DNA of 64,000 nt from Mucilaginibacter xinganensis (GCF_002257585.1 NZ_CP022743.1:3100001-3164000), one strand, 5' to 3'; counted from the stretch's first letter, positions 1 through 9,225 are shown. Translations and numbers: made by a program. The notes: a model not told the origin generated them from the letters alone.

Positions 1-682
1 CACACAAACCACAGCTTATTCCCTTATTGCTATTGCTCAGTATTGCGGTGAACATAAATCATCGGCAAAGCTGTCCTTTAGTTACCAGGCCGGTAATTTA
101 AAATCCAACGTTAGTTCGCAATCTTACCTATGGCAGTTGCCTATTGATGCCAAGGGCGGTAACGTTTCATTGAAAAACACGGGAACTAATAAATTGTACA
201 TCAGGCTTATCCAACAGGGACAACCATCATCTGGCGAAGATGTGCAAACACGCATCAACCCTGATGTTTTACAAATGCGGATTGCCTACACCACCCTTGG
301 CGGTAAACAATTAGACCCGGCCAGCCTGAAACAGGGAACAGACTTTGTAGCACAGGTAATCATTAAGAACACCGGTAAACGCGGCCGTTACGATAACCTG
401 GCGCTTACACAAATCTTTCCATCTGGCTGGGAGATACTGAATACCCGCATGATGAACGGCGCCGAAGCATTCCCATCCTCGCCATCAGATTACAGGGATA
501 TAAGGGACGACCGGGTGAATACTTATTTTAGTTTACCGGAAGGCAAAGAAGTAACTTATTATGTTATGTTAAATGCGGCCTATGCTGGCAAATATTATCT
601 GCCAGCGACTTACTGCGAAGCAATGTACAATAATGCAATTACAGCTTTAATAAAAGGGCAATGGGTGGAGGTGATTAGGTAA
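1..682 (+). CDS. Alpha-2-macroglobulin family protein, C-terminal part (5' end outside window)
   Basis: The frame is open from base 2 of the window to the stop at 680-682, so this is the last ~226 codons of a longer gene. The opening residues TQTTAYSLIAIAQY resemble the last helices of the thioester/TED region of bacterial alpha-2-macroglobulins. The later segment DNLALTQIFPSGWEI and the final strands resemble the C-terminal receptor-binding-like domain. Known family role: large periplasmic or lipid-anchored protease traps thought to protect the cell envelope. In many bacteria the gene sits beside pbpC, and pbpC lies 1.2 kb downstream here, which supports the call. The thioester motif itself would be upstream of the window. 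Confidence 0.85.
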   Translation, partial: TQTTAYSLIAIAQYCGEHKSSAKLSFSYQAGNLKSNVSSQSYLWQLPIDAKGGNVSLKNTGTNKLYIRLIQQGQPSSGEDVQTRINPDVLQMRIAYTTLGGKQLDPASLKQGTDFVAQVIIKNTGKRGRYDNLALTQIFPSGWEILNTRMMNGAEAFPSSPSDYRDIRDDRVNTYFSLPEGKEVTYYVMLNAAYAGKYYLPATYCEAMYNNAITALIKGQWVEVIR

Positions 683-1160
683 GTTGATTGAGTTAGATTA
701 AGTTGATTAGGTTAAAAATTAAAAGAAAGTTATTTAGAGAATGGCTTCATTTACAGAATTGGAAACATGGAAACAAGCAAGAAAGATAAGAAATATAGTT
801 TCTGCTTTGGTGAAAAAGTTCCCATCCGAGGAAAAGTTCAGGCTCACTATCAGATAACTAGATGTTCAAGGTCAATAGGAAACAATATCGCAGAAGGCCA
901 CGGGCGCTTTCATCACTAGGATAATATCCGATTTTGCATTATAGCAAGAGGTTCATTATCTGAAACACTTGATCATATGATAGTTGCATTTGATGAGGAA
1001 TTAATAACTGAAGAATTTCTAAATTCATTTCAGGAAGAATATGACCAATGCTTAAAACTATTAAATGGGTATATCCAATTTATTAAAAGGAAAAAGAATA
1101 ATGAGTTGGATTGATTTTTTAAGCTTTAACTAAATCAACTTAATCTAACTCAATCAACTT
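681..1160. repeat. 28-bp perfect inverted repeat flanking a decayed ORF
   Basis: The left arm at 681-708 and the right arm at 1133-1160 are exact reverse complements over 28 bp. Each arm is built from the words AAGTTGATT and GAGTTAGATT. The left arm overlaps the stop codon of the macroglobulin gene. The 424 bp between the arms hold only the broken four-helix-bundle gene. The paired ends would let the transcript fold into one long stem with the gene in its loop, like the intervening sequences found in some 23S rRNA genes. Whether it is or was mobile is inference. Confidence 0.75.
741..1114 (+). pseudogene. Four-helix-bundle protein (23S rRNA intervening-sequence protein family), broken
   Basis: Translation from ATG 741 gives MASFTELETWKQARKIRN...FPSEEKFRLT and then a stop at 855. 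The family pattern (RxSRSIxxNIAEGxGR, then DNIRFxxIARGSLxE) continues in another frame to a stop at 1112-1114. The break fits loss of one G where ACT GAT CAG would be expected (near 848). A second lesion is a TAG at 917-919 inside HH*DNIRF, where this family usually has Gln. With two independent lesions the gene is very unlikely to be functional. Family members are ~120-residue four-helix bundles often encoded in 23S rRNA intervening sequences or as stand-alone genes in Bacteroidota. Their function is not established. Confidence 0.85.
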
Positions 1161-1166
1161 AATCAA

Positions 1167-1889
1167 CTACATCTTAAACAACCCGTACTTAAGAATACAA
1201 TAAATCGCCCTAACTCCGTCCTTCCACCCTATTTTTTTTCCATCTTCATAAGTACGGCCATAATAAGAGATTCCAACTTCGTAGATCCGGATTTTTGGTA
1301 CGCGTGCAATTTTCTGTGTAACCTCTGGTTCAAAGCCAAACCGTTGTTCGGTTAGCTTGATGGATTGGATCAGCGTGGTATCAAATAACTTGTAACAGGT
1401 TTCCATATCAGTAAGGTTCAGGTTACTGAACATGTTTGATGCGAAAGTAAGCCAGCGGTTGCCTATCGTATGCCAAAAAAATAATATCCTGTGCGGGTTG
1501 CTCCCCATAAACCTTGAGCCATAAACCACGTCTGCAAAGCCGGAACAAACTGGTTTCAGCAGGTCATTGTATTCCTCCGGGTCATATTCCAAATCGGCGT
1601 CCTGGATAATAAGGTATTCGCCTGTTGCTTTTGAGATGCCGGTATGAAGCGCAGCTCCTTTACCTTTATTATGTTCGTGCTTAAAATAACTTATTGGTAG
1701 ATCAGGATTGTTTTGCTGATAGGTTTGAACAGCCTGTTCTGTATGATCGGTCGAGAAATCATTTACAATGATCACTTCCTTTCGGATATTATCAATCAGC
1801 TTAACTGCCTTAATCTTATCTAAAATTAAATGGATCGTATTACCTTCGTTGTAAGCAGGGATTATAATTGATAATTTCTCTATCTTCAT
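1167..1889 (-). CDS. Family 2 glycosyltransferase (dolichol-phosphate-mannose synthase-like)
   Basis: A 240-residue GT-A-fold glycosyltransferase. The N-terminal block LSIIIPAYNEGNTI is the family 2 nucleotide-sugar binding start, VIIVNDFSTD follows, and the metal-binding DxD appears as QDADLEYDP. A typical GSRFMG block follows. Such proteins transfer a sugar from a nucleotide donor, often to a polyprenyl phosphate or a cell-envelope glycan. There is no C-terminal membrane pair, so it is the short soluble form. An upstream ATG at 1913 would overlap divergent pbpC; the ATG at 1889, which opens MKIEKLSIIIPAYNEG, fits the family better. It leaves only 8 bp between the two divergent start codons. 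The acceptor cannot be told from the sequence. Confidence 0.85.
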   Translation of the reverse strand: MKIEKLSIIIPAYNEGNTIHLILDKIKAVKLIDNIRKEVIIVNDFSTDHTEQAVQTYQQNNPDLPISYFKHEHNKGKGAALHTGISKATGEYLIIQDADLEYDPEEYNDLLKPVCSGFADVVYGSRFMGSNPHRILFFWHTIGNRWLTFASNMFSNLNLTDMETCYKLFDTTLIQSIKLTEQRFGFEPEVTQKIARVPKIRIYEVGISYYGRTYEDGKKIGWKDGVRAIYCILKYGLFKM

Positions 1890-1897
1890 TCCAATAA

Positions 1898-4291
1898 ATG
1901 CGACTGGGTTCAAACCGAATATCTTTTTTAATTAAAAAACCAAAAGTAATAATAATACTTTCGTTTTTGTCGGCCTTGTTCCTGCTGTTTTGGCTTTGTT
2001 TACCCAGCCCATTATTCAATAGCCCAACCTCTTACGTTATTGACGACACGGATGGGCAATTGCTCGGTGCCTCGATAGCAACTGATGGACAATGGAGGTT
2101 TCCACCCAATGCCGACGTCCCGGAAAAATTCAGGCAATGCATTATAACTTTTGAAGATAAGCGCTTTATGCACCACCCTGGCTTTGATCTGCTCGCGTTA
2201 GGTAGGGCTTTCCGGCAAAATTTTCAATCAAACAAAGTAACCAGCGGCGGCAGCACCATAACTATGCAGGTAATTCGCCTTGCAACCAAACATAAACGCA
2301 ATATCTGGAATAAGGTGATTGAAATATTTATGGCTATGAGGCTTGAAGCTGGCTTTACCAAAAACGAGATACTTTCATTTTATGCAAGCAACGCCCCTTT
2401 CGGCAGTAATGTTATTGGCCTCGACGCTGCTTCCTGGCGCTATTTTGGCCGGAGTCCGGATAAACTCTCCTGGGGTGAAATGGCCGCGATGGCTGTATTG
2501 CCTAATTCGCCATCGCTTGTACACCCGGGTAAAAATCGTGCTACCTTGCTAAAAAAAAGAAATTTGCTTTTAGACAGGCTTTATCGAAACGGCATAATAG
2601 ATTCAACCACAGCCGCATTAGCGAAGTTTGAACCCGTACCGGACAGGCCCATGCCGCTGCCTCAACTTGCCCCTCACCTGCTGCAGCGCTTTAAAACAGA
2701 TCACCAAATAAATACAAATGGCGATACCCGGATAAAAACAAGTATCCGTGCTGCGTTACAACAACAGGTTAATGATATTTTGGAGCGGCATCACCAGGTA
2801 TTGAAGGCTAATGATGTAAATAACATTGCGGCTATCGTGCTGGATGTAGAAACAGGTGCCACGTTGGCTTACGCAGGTAACATCGCGCACAAGGAAGATC
2901 CCGAAATGGAAAGCGACGTGGATGTTATCAACGCGCCACGCAGCCCGGGCAGCACATTAAAACCAGTATTATATGCCTCTATGCTTCATGATGGCTTGTT
3001 ATTGCCAAACAGCCTTATGCCGGACATCCCAACCCAGATCGCGGGATACCATCCCGAAAACTTTGATTTGGGTTATGATGGCGCCGTTCCGGCCTCAAAG
3101 GCATTATCACGTTCATTAAATGTGCCCGCGGTAAAGATGCTACAGCAATTTAAATATGAGCGTTTTTATGACGTTTTGCAAAAGATGGGTGTAACCACGT
3201 TGAAAAGACCTGCTGATCATTATGGACTCTCGTTAATTTTAGGCGGTGGAGAAAATACGCTTTGGGAATTGACCGGGATTTATGCTGATATGGCACGTGT
3301 TTTAAATCATTACCAAAAATATAATGGTAAGTACAACCCTGCCGATTACCATAACCCGGTTTATAAAATAAACACCGAAACAAAACAACCAGACCTGGAA
3401 AAATCAGGGTTATTGGATGCAGGATCAATTTTTTATACCCTGCAGGCTATGGAAGAAGTGATGCGCCCCGGTGAAGAGATGTTATGGCAGCAATTCAGTT
3501 CAAGCCAGCGTATAGCCTGGAAAACCGGAACGAGTTTCGGTTTCAGGGATGGCTGGGCTATAGGGATAACCCCAAAATATGTTGTTGGTGTATGGGTTGG
3601 AAACACGGATGGCGAAGGCAGACCCAATTTAACGGGGATCAGTACTGCGGCTCCTGCCCTTTTTGAGATCTTCAGGTTATTGCCTGTTACACGCGATTGG
3701 TTTGAGATGCCGGTCGGCGAGATGGTAAAAATAAAAGTATGCCATCAAAGTGGCTATCGCGCGGGCGAATATTGCGATGATCAGGATGAAATGTGGGTAC
3801 CGAAAAGCGGTTTAAAGGTAGCTGTTTGCCCCTATCATCAATTGGTTCACCTTAGCTGGGATGAGAAATGGCAGGTAACAGGAAATTGTACCCCGCCAAA
3901 TCAGATCGTTAATAAACACTGGTTTGTACTACCCCCTTCGATGGAATATTATTATAAAACCAAGAATTACCAATATCGGGTTTTACCGCCATTCAGGCCT
4001 GATTGCGTGCAGGCTGAAAATTCGGCACCAATGGAAGTTATTTATCCAAAAGATGGCGCTAAAATTTACATTCCGCTTGAAGCAGATGGTAGTCGTGGCA
4101 GGGTGATCTTTAATGCTGCGCACCGGCAGAAAGGGGTTAAGATCTTTTGGCACCTGGATAATAAATATGTTGGGGAGACGACAGATTTTCACCAAATGGC
4201 CGTAAATCCACCTCCTGGTAAACACGTGCTTACCCTTGTTGACGAAAACGGAAACACGGTTCACATTGAATTTGAAATACTTCAGAAATAG
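1898..4291 (+). CDS. pbpC: Penicillin-binding protein 1C (bifunctional peptidoglycan glycosyltransferase/transpeptidase)
   Basis: A 797-residue class A penicillin-binding protein. A membrane anchor lies at about 15-36. The glycosyltransferase domain follows, with catalytic Glu86 in FEDKRFMHHPG and the SGGSTITMQ block. The transpeptidase domain has SxxK as S352-TL-K355, an SLN motif near 406 and KTGTSFGFRDGWAIG from about 542. A C-terminal BiPBP-type beta domain with several cysteines occupies roughly the last 90 residues. It polymerises and cross-links peptidoglycan on the periplasmic face. The family is commonly paired with alpha-2-macroglobulin genes, as here, which suggests an envelope-protection module. 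The only usable start is ATG 1898, divergent from the glycosyltransferase gene. Confidence 0.95.
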   Translation: MRLGSNRISFLIKKPKVIIILSFLSALFLLFWLCLPSPLFNSPTSYVIDDTDGQLLGASIATDGQWRFPPNADVPEKFRQCIITFEDKRFMHHPGFDLLALGRAFRQNFQSNKVTSGGSTITMQVIRLATKHKRNIWNKVIEIFMAMRLEAGFTKNEILSFYASNAPFGSNVIGLDAASWRYFGRSPDKLSWGEMAAMAVLPNSPSLVHPGKNRATLLKKRNLLLDRLYRNGIIDSTTAALAKFEPVPDRPMPLPQLAPHLLQRFKTDHQINTNGDTRIKTSIRAALQQQVNDILERHHQVLKANDVNNIAAIVLDVETGATLAYAGNIAHKEDPEMESDVDVINAPRSPGSTLKPVLYASMLHDGLLLPNSLMPDIPTQIAGYHPENFDLGYDGAVPASKALSRSLNVPAVKMLQQFKYERFYDVLQKMGVTTLKRPADHYGLSLILGGGENTLWELTGIYADMARVLNHYQKYNGKYNPADYHNPVYKINTETKQPDLEKSGLLDAGSIFYTLQAMEEVMRPGEEMLWQQFSSSQRIAWKTGTSFGFRDGWAIGITPKYVVGVWVGNTDGEGRPNLTGISTAAPALFEIFRLLPVTRDWFEMPVGEMVKIKVCHQSGYRAGEYCDDQDEMWVPKSGLKVAVCPYHQLVHLSWDEKWQVTGNCTPPNQIVNKHWFVLPPSMEYYYKTKNYQYRVLPPFRPDCVQAENSAPMEVIYPKDGAKIYIPLEADGSRGRVIFNAAHRQKGVKIFWHLDNKYVGETTDFHQMAVNPPPGKHVLTLVDENGNTVHIEFEILQK

Positions 4292-4306
4292 TTGACATTC
4301 GCCAAT

Positions 4307-4379
4307 GAGCAGTTTGCAGTAGTTTTTGAATTATCTTTTGACAAAAAACTGCAAACCGCCAACTAAAAACTGCGAACTG
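4307..4379. repeat. Word-like intergenic inverted repeat (AAAAACTGC / GCAGTTTT type)
   Basis: Between pbpC and the next gene lies GAGCAGTTTGCAGTAGTTTTT. After about 20 bp follow AAAAAACTGCAAACCGCC and AACTAAAAACTGCGAACTG, which are imperfect reverse complements of the first arm. It would form an imperfect hairpin in the pbpC 3' region. It may serve as a terminator or be one copy of a dispersed repeat. Confidence 0.5.
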
Positions 4380-4415
4380 ATTCCTTATATTGCTCAAAAA
4401 AACAAAAACTAATAA

Positions 4416-5120
4416 ATGCTTGAACAATACGACCTTCATAACCTGATGGTTATTGATATTGAAACTGTCCCTCAGTACAAGAGCTTTGATGAGTTACCCG
4501 AGCATTTTCAAAAGTTGTGGGATTTAAAAACCGTTCACCAACGCAAAGAAGAAACGGCAGAAGCGTTTTACGAAAGGGCGGGCATTTGGGCCGAATTCGG
4601 GAAGATTATTTGTATCTCGGTAGGAATCTTTACTAATGGCCGTAATGTTGGTTTAAGGGTTAAGTCTTTTGCTTCGCATGATGAAAAGGAACTACTGGAA
4701 AAATTCTCCGCGCTGCTGGCAGGTCAACCGGCTAGTCTGATCCTTTGTGCACACAATGGAAAGGAGTTTGACTTTCCTTATATCTGCCGCCGGATGCTGG
4801 TAAATGGGATTAAGATTCCATCACAATTAGAACTATCAGGCAAAAAACCATGGGAAATCTATCACCTCGATACAATGGAACTATGGAAGTTTGGTGACTA
4901 TAAAAATTACACCTCATTAAGTTTGCTTACCGCAATTTTCGATATTCCCACTCCTAAAGACGACATCGATGGCAGTATGGTTGGCAAAGTTTACTGGATT
5001 GACAATGAATTGGAAAGAATTTGCATCTATTGCCAAAAGGATGTGGTGGCGACTGCCCAATTACTGCGGCGTTACAGGGGCGAAGAATTGATCACCGATG
5101 AGTGTATAACCATAGTGTAA
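4416..5120 (+). CDS. Predicted 3'-5' exonuclease of the PolB-like family
   Basis: A 234-residue DEDD-superfamily protein resembling the stand-alone PolB-like exonuclease family (Pfam DNA_pol_B_exo2). Exo I is VIDIETVPQ with D14 and E16. Exo II is in the LCAHNGKEFDFPYICRR block, and the C-terminal CQKDVVATAQLLRRY supplies exo III. It lacks a polymerase domain. By family it degrades DNA or RNA 3'-5' with two metal ions, but the in vivo substrate is unknown. Its stop codon overlaps the start of the ABC ATPase in the string TAATG at 5118-5122, so the two are probably translationally coupled although their roles look unrelated. Confidence 0.85.
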   Translation: MLEQYDLHNLMVIDIETVPQYKSFDELPEHFQKLWDLKTVHQRKEETAEAFYERAGIWAEFGKIICISVGIFTNGRNVGLRVKSFASHDEKELLEKFSALLAGQPASLILCAHNGKEFDFPYICRRMLVNGIKIPSQLELSGKKPWEIYHLDTMELWKFGDYKNYTSLSLLTAIFDIPTPKDDIDGSMVGKVYWIDNELERICIYCQKDVVATAQLLRRYRGEELITDECITIV

Positions 5121-6823
5121 TGCTAAAGGTAAAAGATCTGAACATCAAATTCAAAACACAAAATGGTCTTTTCGAGGCGGTTAAAGGCATCTCTTTCAAT
5201 CTAAAGAAAGGAGAAACTATCGGCATTGTTGGCGAATCGGGATCTGGAAAATCGGTAACTTCCCTCGCCCTGATGCGCTTACTGGATAAAAACCAGGCTT
5301 TAATAAATGGTCATATTTTATTGAATAACAATAACTTATGTGGCTTACCTGAGAGTGAAATGCGTAAAATAAGAGGTCATCAGATGGCAATGATCTTCCA
5401 GGAGCCCATGACCTCGTTAAACCCTGTTTTAACCTGCGGATACCAAATAACCGAAGCCATTCAATTGCACCTCAATACAACAAAAGCCGAAGCAAAGAAA
5501 AAAACGATAGCACTGTTTAAAGAAGTGCAACTCCCCCGGCCAGAAGCTATTTTTGACAGTTACCCGCACCAAATATCGGGCGGACAAAAGCAAAGGGTAA
5601 TGATAGCAATGGCACTGTCCTGCAACCCCGAGATCCTGATTGCGGATGAGCCCACCACTGCCCTTGATGTGACTGTACAAAAAACCATTATAGAATTATT
5701 GTTAAAGCTAAAAGCTGAACGCAATATGAGCCTGATCTTTATATCACATGATTTGGGTGTGATCAGCGAAATTGCAGATAGGGTATTGGTGATGTATAAA
5801 GGTGAAGTTGTTGAGGAGGCGCCTGTAAAAGAACTATTCTCACATCCGCAACATTCCTACACAAAAGGGTTACTGGCTTGCCGCCCATCCCCTGAGCTCC
5901 ATTTAAAAAAGCTACCGGTAATTGCCGACTTTTTAGATACGGATACAAAAAAAGCAATTAGTATTGAAGAGATAAGAAAAGGTTATGAATATCCGGCAGG
6001 TGAAATTATCGAACGAAAAAACAAATTATACAGCCAGCAACCGTTATTGAAAATTAGCAACCTTAATACGTGGTTTCCCATAAAAAATAGTTTTTTCGGC
6101 AGGTCAAAAGAATTTGTAAAGGCGGTTAAACAAGTAAGCTTTGACGTATATCCGGGTGAGACGCTTGGGCTGGTAGGCGAATCAGGTTGTGGAAAAACAA
6201 CCCTTGGTCGTAGTATTTTACGTTTGATTGAGCCCACCTCAGGTACCATACAATTTGAAAATACTGATTTAGGAAGTTTAAGGAAAGATGCCCTTAGAGA
6301 GATTCGAAAAGATCTTCAGATTATTTTCCAGGACCCATATTCCTCACTGAACCCCCGCTTAACTGTTGGCGATTCGTTAATGGAACCGTTGCAGGTGCAC
6401 CAGTTTTACACCAATGATAGCAAGCGCAAAAAGAAGGTGCTTGAACTACTGGAACGTGTAAATTTGCTGCCTGAGCATTTCAACAGGTATCCTCATGAAT
6501 TTTCCGGGGGCCAAAGGCAAAGAATCGTAATAGCCAGAGCCCTGGCACTGCAGCCTAAATTTATCATCTGCGACGAATCTGTTTCTGCATTGGATGTTTC
6601 CGTACAAGCCCAGGTATTGAATCTCATCCGCGAATTGCAAGCCGAGTTTAACCTTACTTATATTTTCATCTCGCATGATCTTGCCGTTATTAAACATATC
6701 TCAGACCGGATGATGGTAATGAACAAAGGAGAAATAGTCGAAATGGGTGACCCGGATGACATTTACTATCGTCCTAAGGAAGAATACACTAAAAGGCTGA
6801 TTGCATCTATTCCGGGAGTATGA
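5120..6823 (+). CDS. ABC transporter ATP-binding protein with two fused ATPase domains (Dpp/Opp/Yej-type)
   Basis: A 567-residue protein holding two complete ABC ATPase modules in tandem. Module 1 has Walker A GESGSGKS at 38-45 and signature ISGGQKQRV. Module 2 has Walker A GESGCGKTT near 352 and signature FSGGQRQRI. Each module is followed by the oligopeptide-type C-terminal extension (SHPQHSYTKGLLA and YYRPKEEYTKRLIASIPG). This is the YejF/GsiA-like architecture that powers peptide uptake. No permease or binding protein lies next to it, so it must work with partners encoded elsewhere. An in-frame ATG at 5102 exists, but the ATG at 5120, in a TAATG overlap with the exonuclease stop, starts directly at the conserved MLKVKDLNIKF. 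Confidence 0.9.
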   Translation: MLKVKDLNIKFKTQNGLFEAVKGISFNLKKGETIGIVGESGSGKSVTSLALMRLLDKNQALINGHILLNNNNLCGLPESEMRKIRGHQMAMIFQEPMTSLNPVLTCGYQITEAIQLHLNTTKAEAKKKTIALFKEVQLPRPEAIFDSYPHQISGGQKQRVMIAMALSCNPEILIADEPTTALDVTVQKTIIELLLKLKAERNMSLIFISHDLGVISEIADRVLVMYKGEVVEEAPVKELFSHPQHSYTKGLLACRPSPELHLKKLPVIADFLDTDTKKAISIEEIRKGYEYPAGEIIERKNKLYSQQPLLKISNLNTWFPIKNSFFGRSKEFVKAVKQVSFDVYPGETLGLVGESGCGKTTLGRSILRLIEPTSGTIQFENTDLGSLRKDALREIRKDLQIIFQDPYSSLNPRLTVGDSLMEPLQVHQFYTNDSKRKKKVLELLERVNLLPEHFNRYPHEFSGGQRQRIVIARALALQPKFIICDESVSALDVSVQAQVLNLIRELQAEFNLTYIFISHDLAVIKHISDRMMVMNKGEIVEMGDPDDIYYRPKEEYTKRLIASIPGV

Positions 6824-6944
6824 TTGGCGGTACAATTGCCGGATGCAACGCGAAAATTGGCGCAAGCTGCCTCAAAAATTTCATGATTGGCGATTTGAAG
6901 AAAAATCGCTGATCCGCATTCCGCCTTCTGCAATGAAAACATCG

Positions 6945-6952
6945 TATCTTTG
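6945..6952 (+). promoter_or_regulatory. Bacteroidota-type -7 element in front of rnr
   Basis: TATCTTTG matches the TAnnTTTG consensus and lies 14 bp before the rnr ATG, implying a very short leader. No clear TTTG -33 element is seen at the usual spacing, so this is a moderate call. Confidence 0.4.
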
Positions 6953-6966
6953 TATAAATAATACAT

Positions 6967-9102
6967 ATGTCTAAAAAGAAAAACAGTTCATCTATAGTAA
7001 AAGTACTTACCCAAATGGTACTTGATATATTTGAGCAAAACGGCAATACACCGTTAAATTACAAACAAGTTTCTGCCAAATTAAACGTTCGCGACCCGGA
7101 TGCCCGGGATATAATTTTTGAGATACTTAGGGACGAAACAAAAACCGGCACCCTAAAAGAAGTAGTTCCAGGCAAGTTTCAATTATTGGAACTTAAAACT
7201 TTTATTGAAGGTAAAGTTGACCTCACCAATGACGGTTCAGCTTTTATTGTTACTGATGACGAGTTTGAAAGCGACATTTTTGTTGCTCCCCGTAAATTAA
7301 GAAATGCGCTAAACGGCGATAGGGTTAAAGTTTATGTTTACGCAAAAAGCAAAGGTAAGCATAAAGAAGGCGAGGTAATTGAGATCCTGCAGCGTGCAAA
7401 AATGGAATTTACCGGGATAGTAAAACTATCTGAGCGTTTTGCCTTTTTTATTCCTGACGACCGTAAAATGATGCATGACATTTTTATCCCGATGAGCGAA
7501 CTCAACGGCGCTAAAAATGGTATAAAAGCGGTTGCTGAAATTACTGACTGGCCCGCTGAAGCAAAAAACCCGATAGGCCGGATAAAGCACATTCTTGGCA
7601 CACAAGGCGAAAACGATACGGAAATGAACGCAATTTTAGCGGAATATGGTTTCCCGTTATCATTTCCAAAAGAAGTTGAACACGAGTCTGAAGAGATATC
7701 AGATATAATAACAAACGAAGAAATTTCAAAAAGACGCGACTTTAGAAATGTCACTACATTCACTATTGACCCATTTGATGCCAAAGACTTTGATGATGCA
7801 TTATCATTCAGAATATTGGATAATGGTAATTATGAAGTAGGTGTGCATATCGCCGACGTATCGCATTACATACAGCCCGATTCGGCACTTGACAGGGAAG
7901 CACTTGACCGGGCTACATCTGTTTACCTGGTTGACAGGGTAATACCGATGCTACCGGAGCGCTTGTCAAACGGCTTATGCTCATTGAGGCCTAAAGAGGA
8001 TAAGCTGTGTTTTTCAGCTGTTTTTGAAATGGATGAAGAAGCACATATTATAACCGAATGGTTCGGAAAAACAGTAATCCACTCCGACAGGCGCTTTGCT
8101 TATGAAGAAGTACAGGAAGTAATAGAAAATAAGGCTGGTGATTTTGTAAATGAGATCTTAAAATTGAATGCATTGGCTTACAAGCTAAGGGAACGCAAAT
8201 TTAAAAACGGCGCTATCAGTTTTGAAACTACCGAAGTGAAATTTAAACTTGATGAAGCCGGCAAACCTATCGGTGTTTATGTAAAAGAACGCAAAGATGC
8301 GCACAAACTGATTGAAGATTTTATGCTGCTGGCAAACCGCAAGGTTGCCGAGTATGTAAGCAAATTGGGTAAAGGCAAGCATAAATATACTTTTGTTTAC
8401 CGTGTACACGATACGCCAAAGCCAGATTCGCTTGCTAATTTTGCATTATTCGCTGCAAGGTTTGGATATAAGATCAATACCAAATCAGACAAAGAAACTG
8501 CAAAATCCCTTAACTTTTTGATGGAGGACGTAGAGGGCAAGAAAGAGCAGAATGTGCTTACCCAGCTCGCCATCCGCTCAATGGCAAAAGCTATTTATAC
8601 CACTAAAAGTTCAAGCCATTATGGATTAGCATTTGACCATTACACCCACTTCACCTCTCCTATCCGCCGGTACCCGGATGTGATGGTGCACCGGCTTTTA
8701 TTTCATTACTTGAACGGTGGACAATCCGCCAATGAAGAGCATTATGAAAAGCTTTGCCAGCACAGTTCGCAAATGGAGAAGAAAGCGGCAGATGCTGAAC
8801 GTGCATCAGTAAAATATAAACAGGCTGAATATTTACGCGACCAGGTTGGCAACGTATTTAGCGGCGTTATATCTGGTGTTACTGAATGGGGCATGTATGT
8901 AGAAATCATAGAAAATAAATGCGAGGGTATGATCCGTCTGCGAGATATTTCGGATGACTTTTATACTTTAGACGAAAAAAACTATGCCATTATCGGTCAG
9001 CGTAAAAAGAAAGTTTACCAGCTGGGTGATGAGGTTAAAATTAGGGTAAAAAATGTTGATCTCACTAAAAAACAGATCGACTTTACACTGGTACAGGAGT
9101 AG
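6967..9102 (+). CDS. rnr: Ribonuclease R
   Basis: A 711-residue RNase II/R family exoribonuclease. It has an N-terminal winged-helix region (about 1-70), cold-shock-like OB domains, and the RNB catalytic core with the acidic cluster DPFDAKDFDDALSF near 265-280. The conserved HYTHFTSPIRRYPD segment follows, and a C-terminal S1 domain lies at about 625-710 (VFSGVISGVTEWGMYVEI). It degrades structured RNA 3'-5' in the cytoplasm and takes part in mRNA, rRNA and tmRNA quality control. Length and domain order are normal. The short basic N-terminus MSKKKNSSS and a -7-like element just upstream support the start at 6967. Confidence 0.95.
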   Translation: MSKKKNSSSIVKVLTQMVLDIFEQNGNTPLNYKQVSAKLNVRDPDARDIIFEILRDETKTGTLKEVVPGKFQLLELKTFIEGKVDLTNDGSAFIVTDDEFESDIFVAPRKLRNALNGDRVKVYVYAKSKGKHKEGEVIEILQRAKMEFTGIVKLSERFAFFIPDDRKMMHDIFIPMSELNGAKNGIKAVAEITDWPAEAKNPIGRIKHILGTQGENDTEMNAILAEYGFPLSFPKEVEHESEEISDIITNEEISKRRDFRNVTTFTIDPFDAKDFDDALSFRILDNGNYEVGVHIADVSHYIQPDSALDREALDRATSVYLVDRVIPMLPERLSNGLCSLRPKEDKLCFSAVFEMDEEAHIITEWFGKTVIHSDRRFAYEEVQEVIENKAGDFVNEILKLNALAYKLRERKFKNGAISFETTEVKFKLDEAGKPIGVYVKERKDAHKLIEDFMLLANRKVAEYVSKLGKGKHKYTFVYRVHDTPKPDSLANFALFAARFGYKINTKSDKETAKSLNFLMEDVEGKKEQNVLTQLAIRSMAKAIYTTKSSSHYGLAFDHYTHFTSPIRRYPDVMVHRLLFHYLNGGQSANEEHYEKLCQHSSQMEKKAADAERASVKYKQAEYLRDQVGNVFSGVISGVTEWGMYVEIIENKCEGMIRLRDISDDFYTLDEKNYAIIGQRKKKVYQLGDEVKIRVKNVDLTKKQIDFTLVQE

Positions 9103-9217
9103 TTAGGGGGTGAGTAAGTTAGATTAGGTGGATTGAGTTGGGTAGTTGAATTTCTCCAACCATTCGCTAATCAATCAAAATAAAATCAGTGAAATCATCT
9201 TTGAATCGGTGAAATCC
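9103..9217 (+). repeat. Intergenic word repeats between rnr and the polyprenyl synthase gene
   Basis: AGTAAGTTAGATTAGGTG and GATTGAGTTG at 9112-9140 use the same words as the 28-bp inverted repeat at 681-708. At 9185-9217 ATCAGTGAAATCATC and AATCGGTGAAATCC form an imperfect direct repeat. Nothing coding is visible here. Confidence 0.45.
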
Positions 9218-9225
9218 AAAAACAA

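Noticed and set aside
7338..7784. 148-codon minus-strand open frame within rnr
   Set aside because: Lies opposite the RNase R catalytic region and has no independent support.
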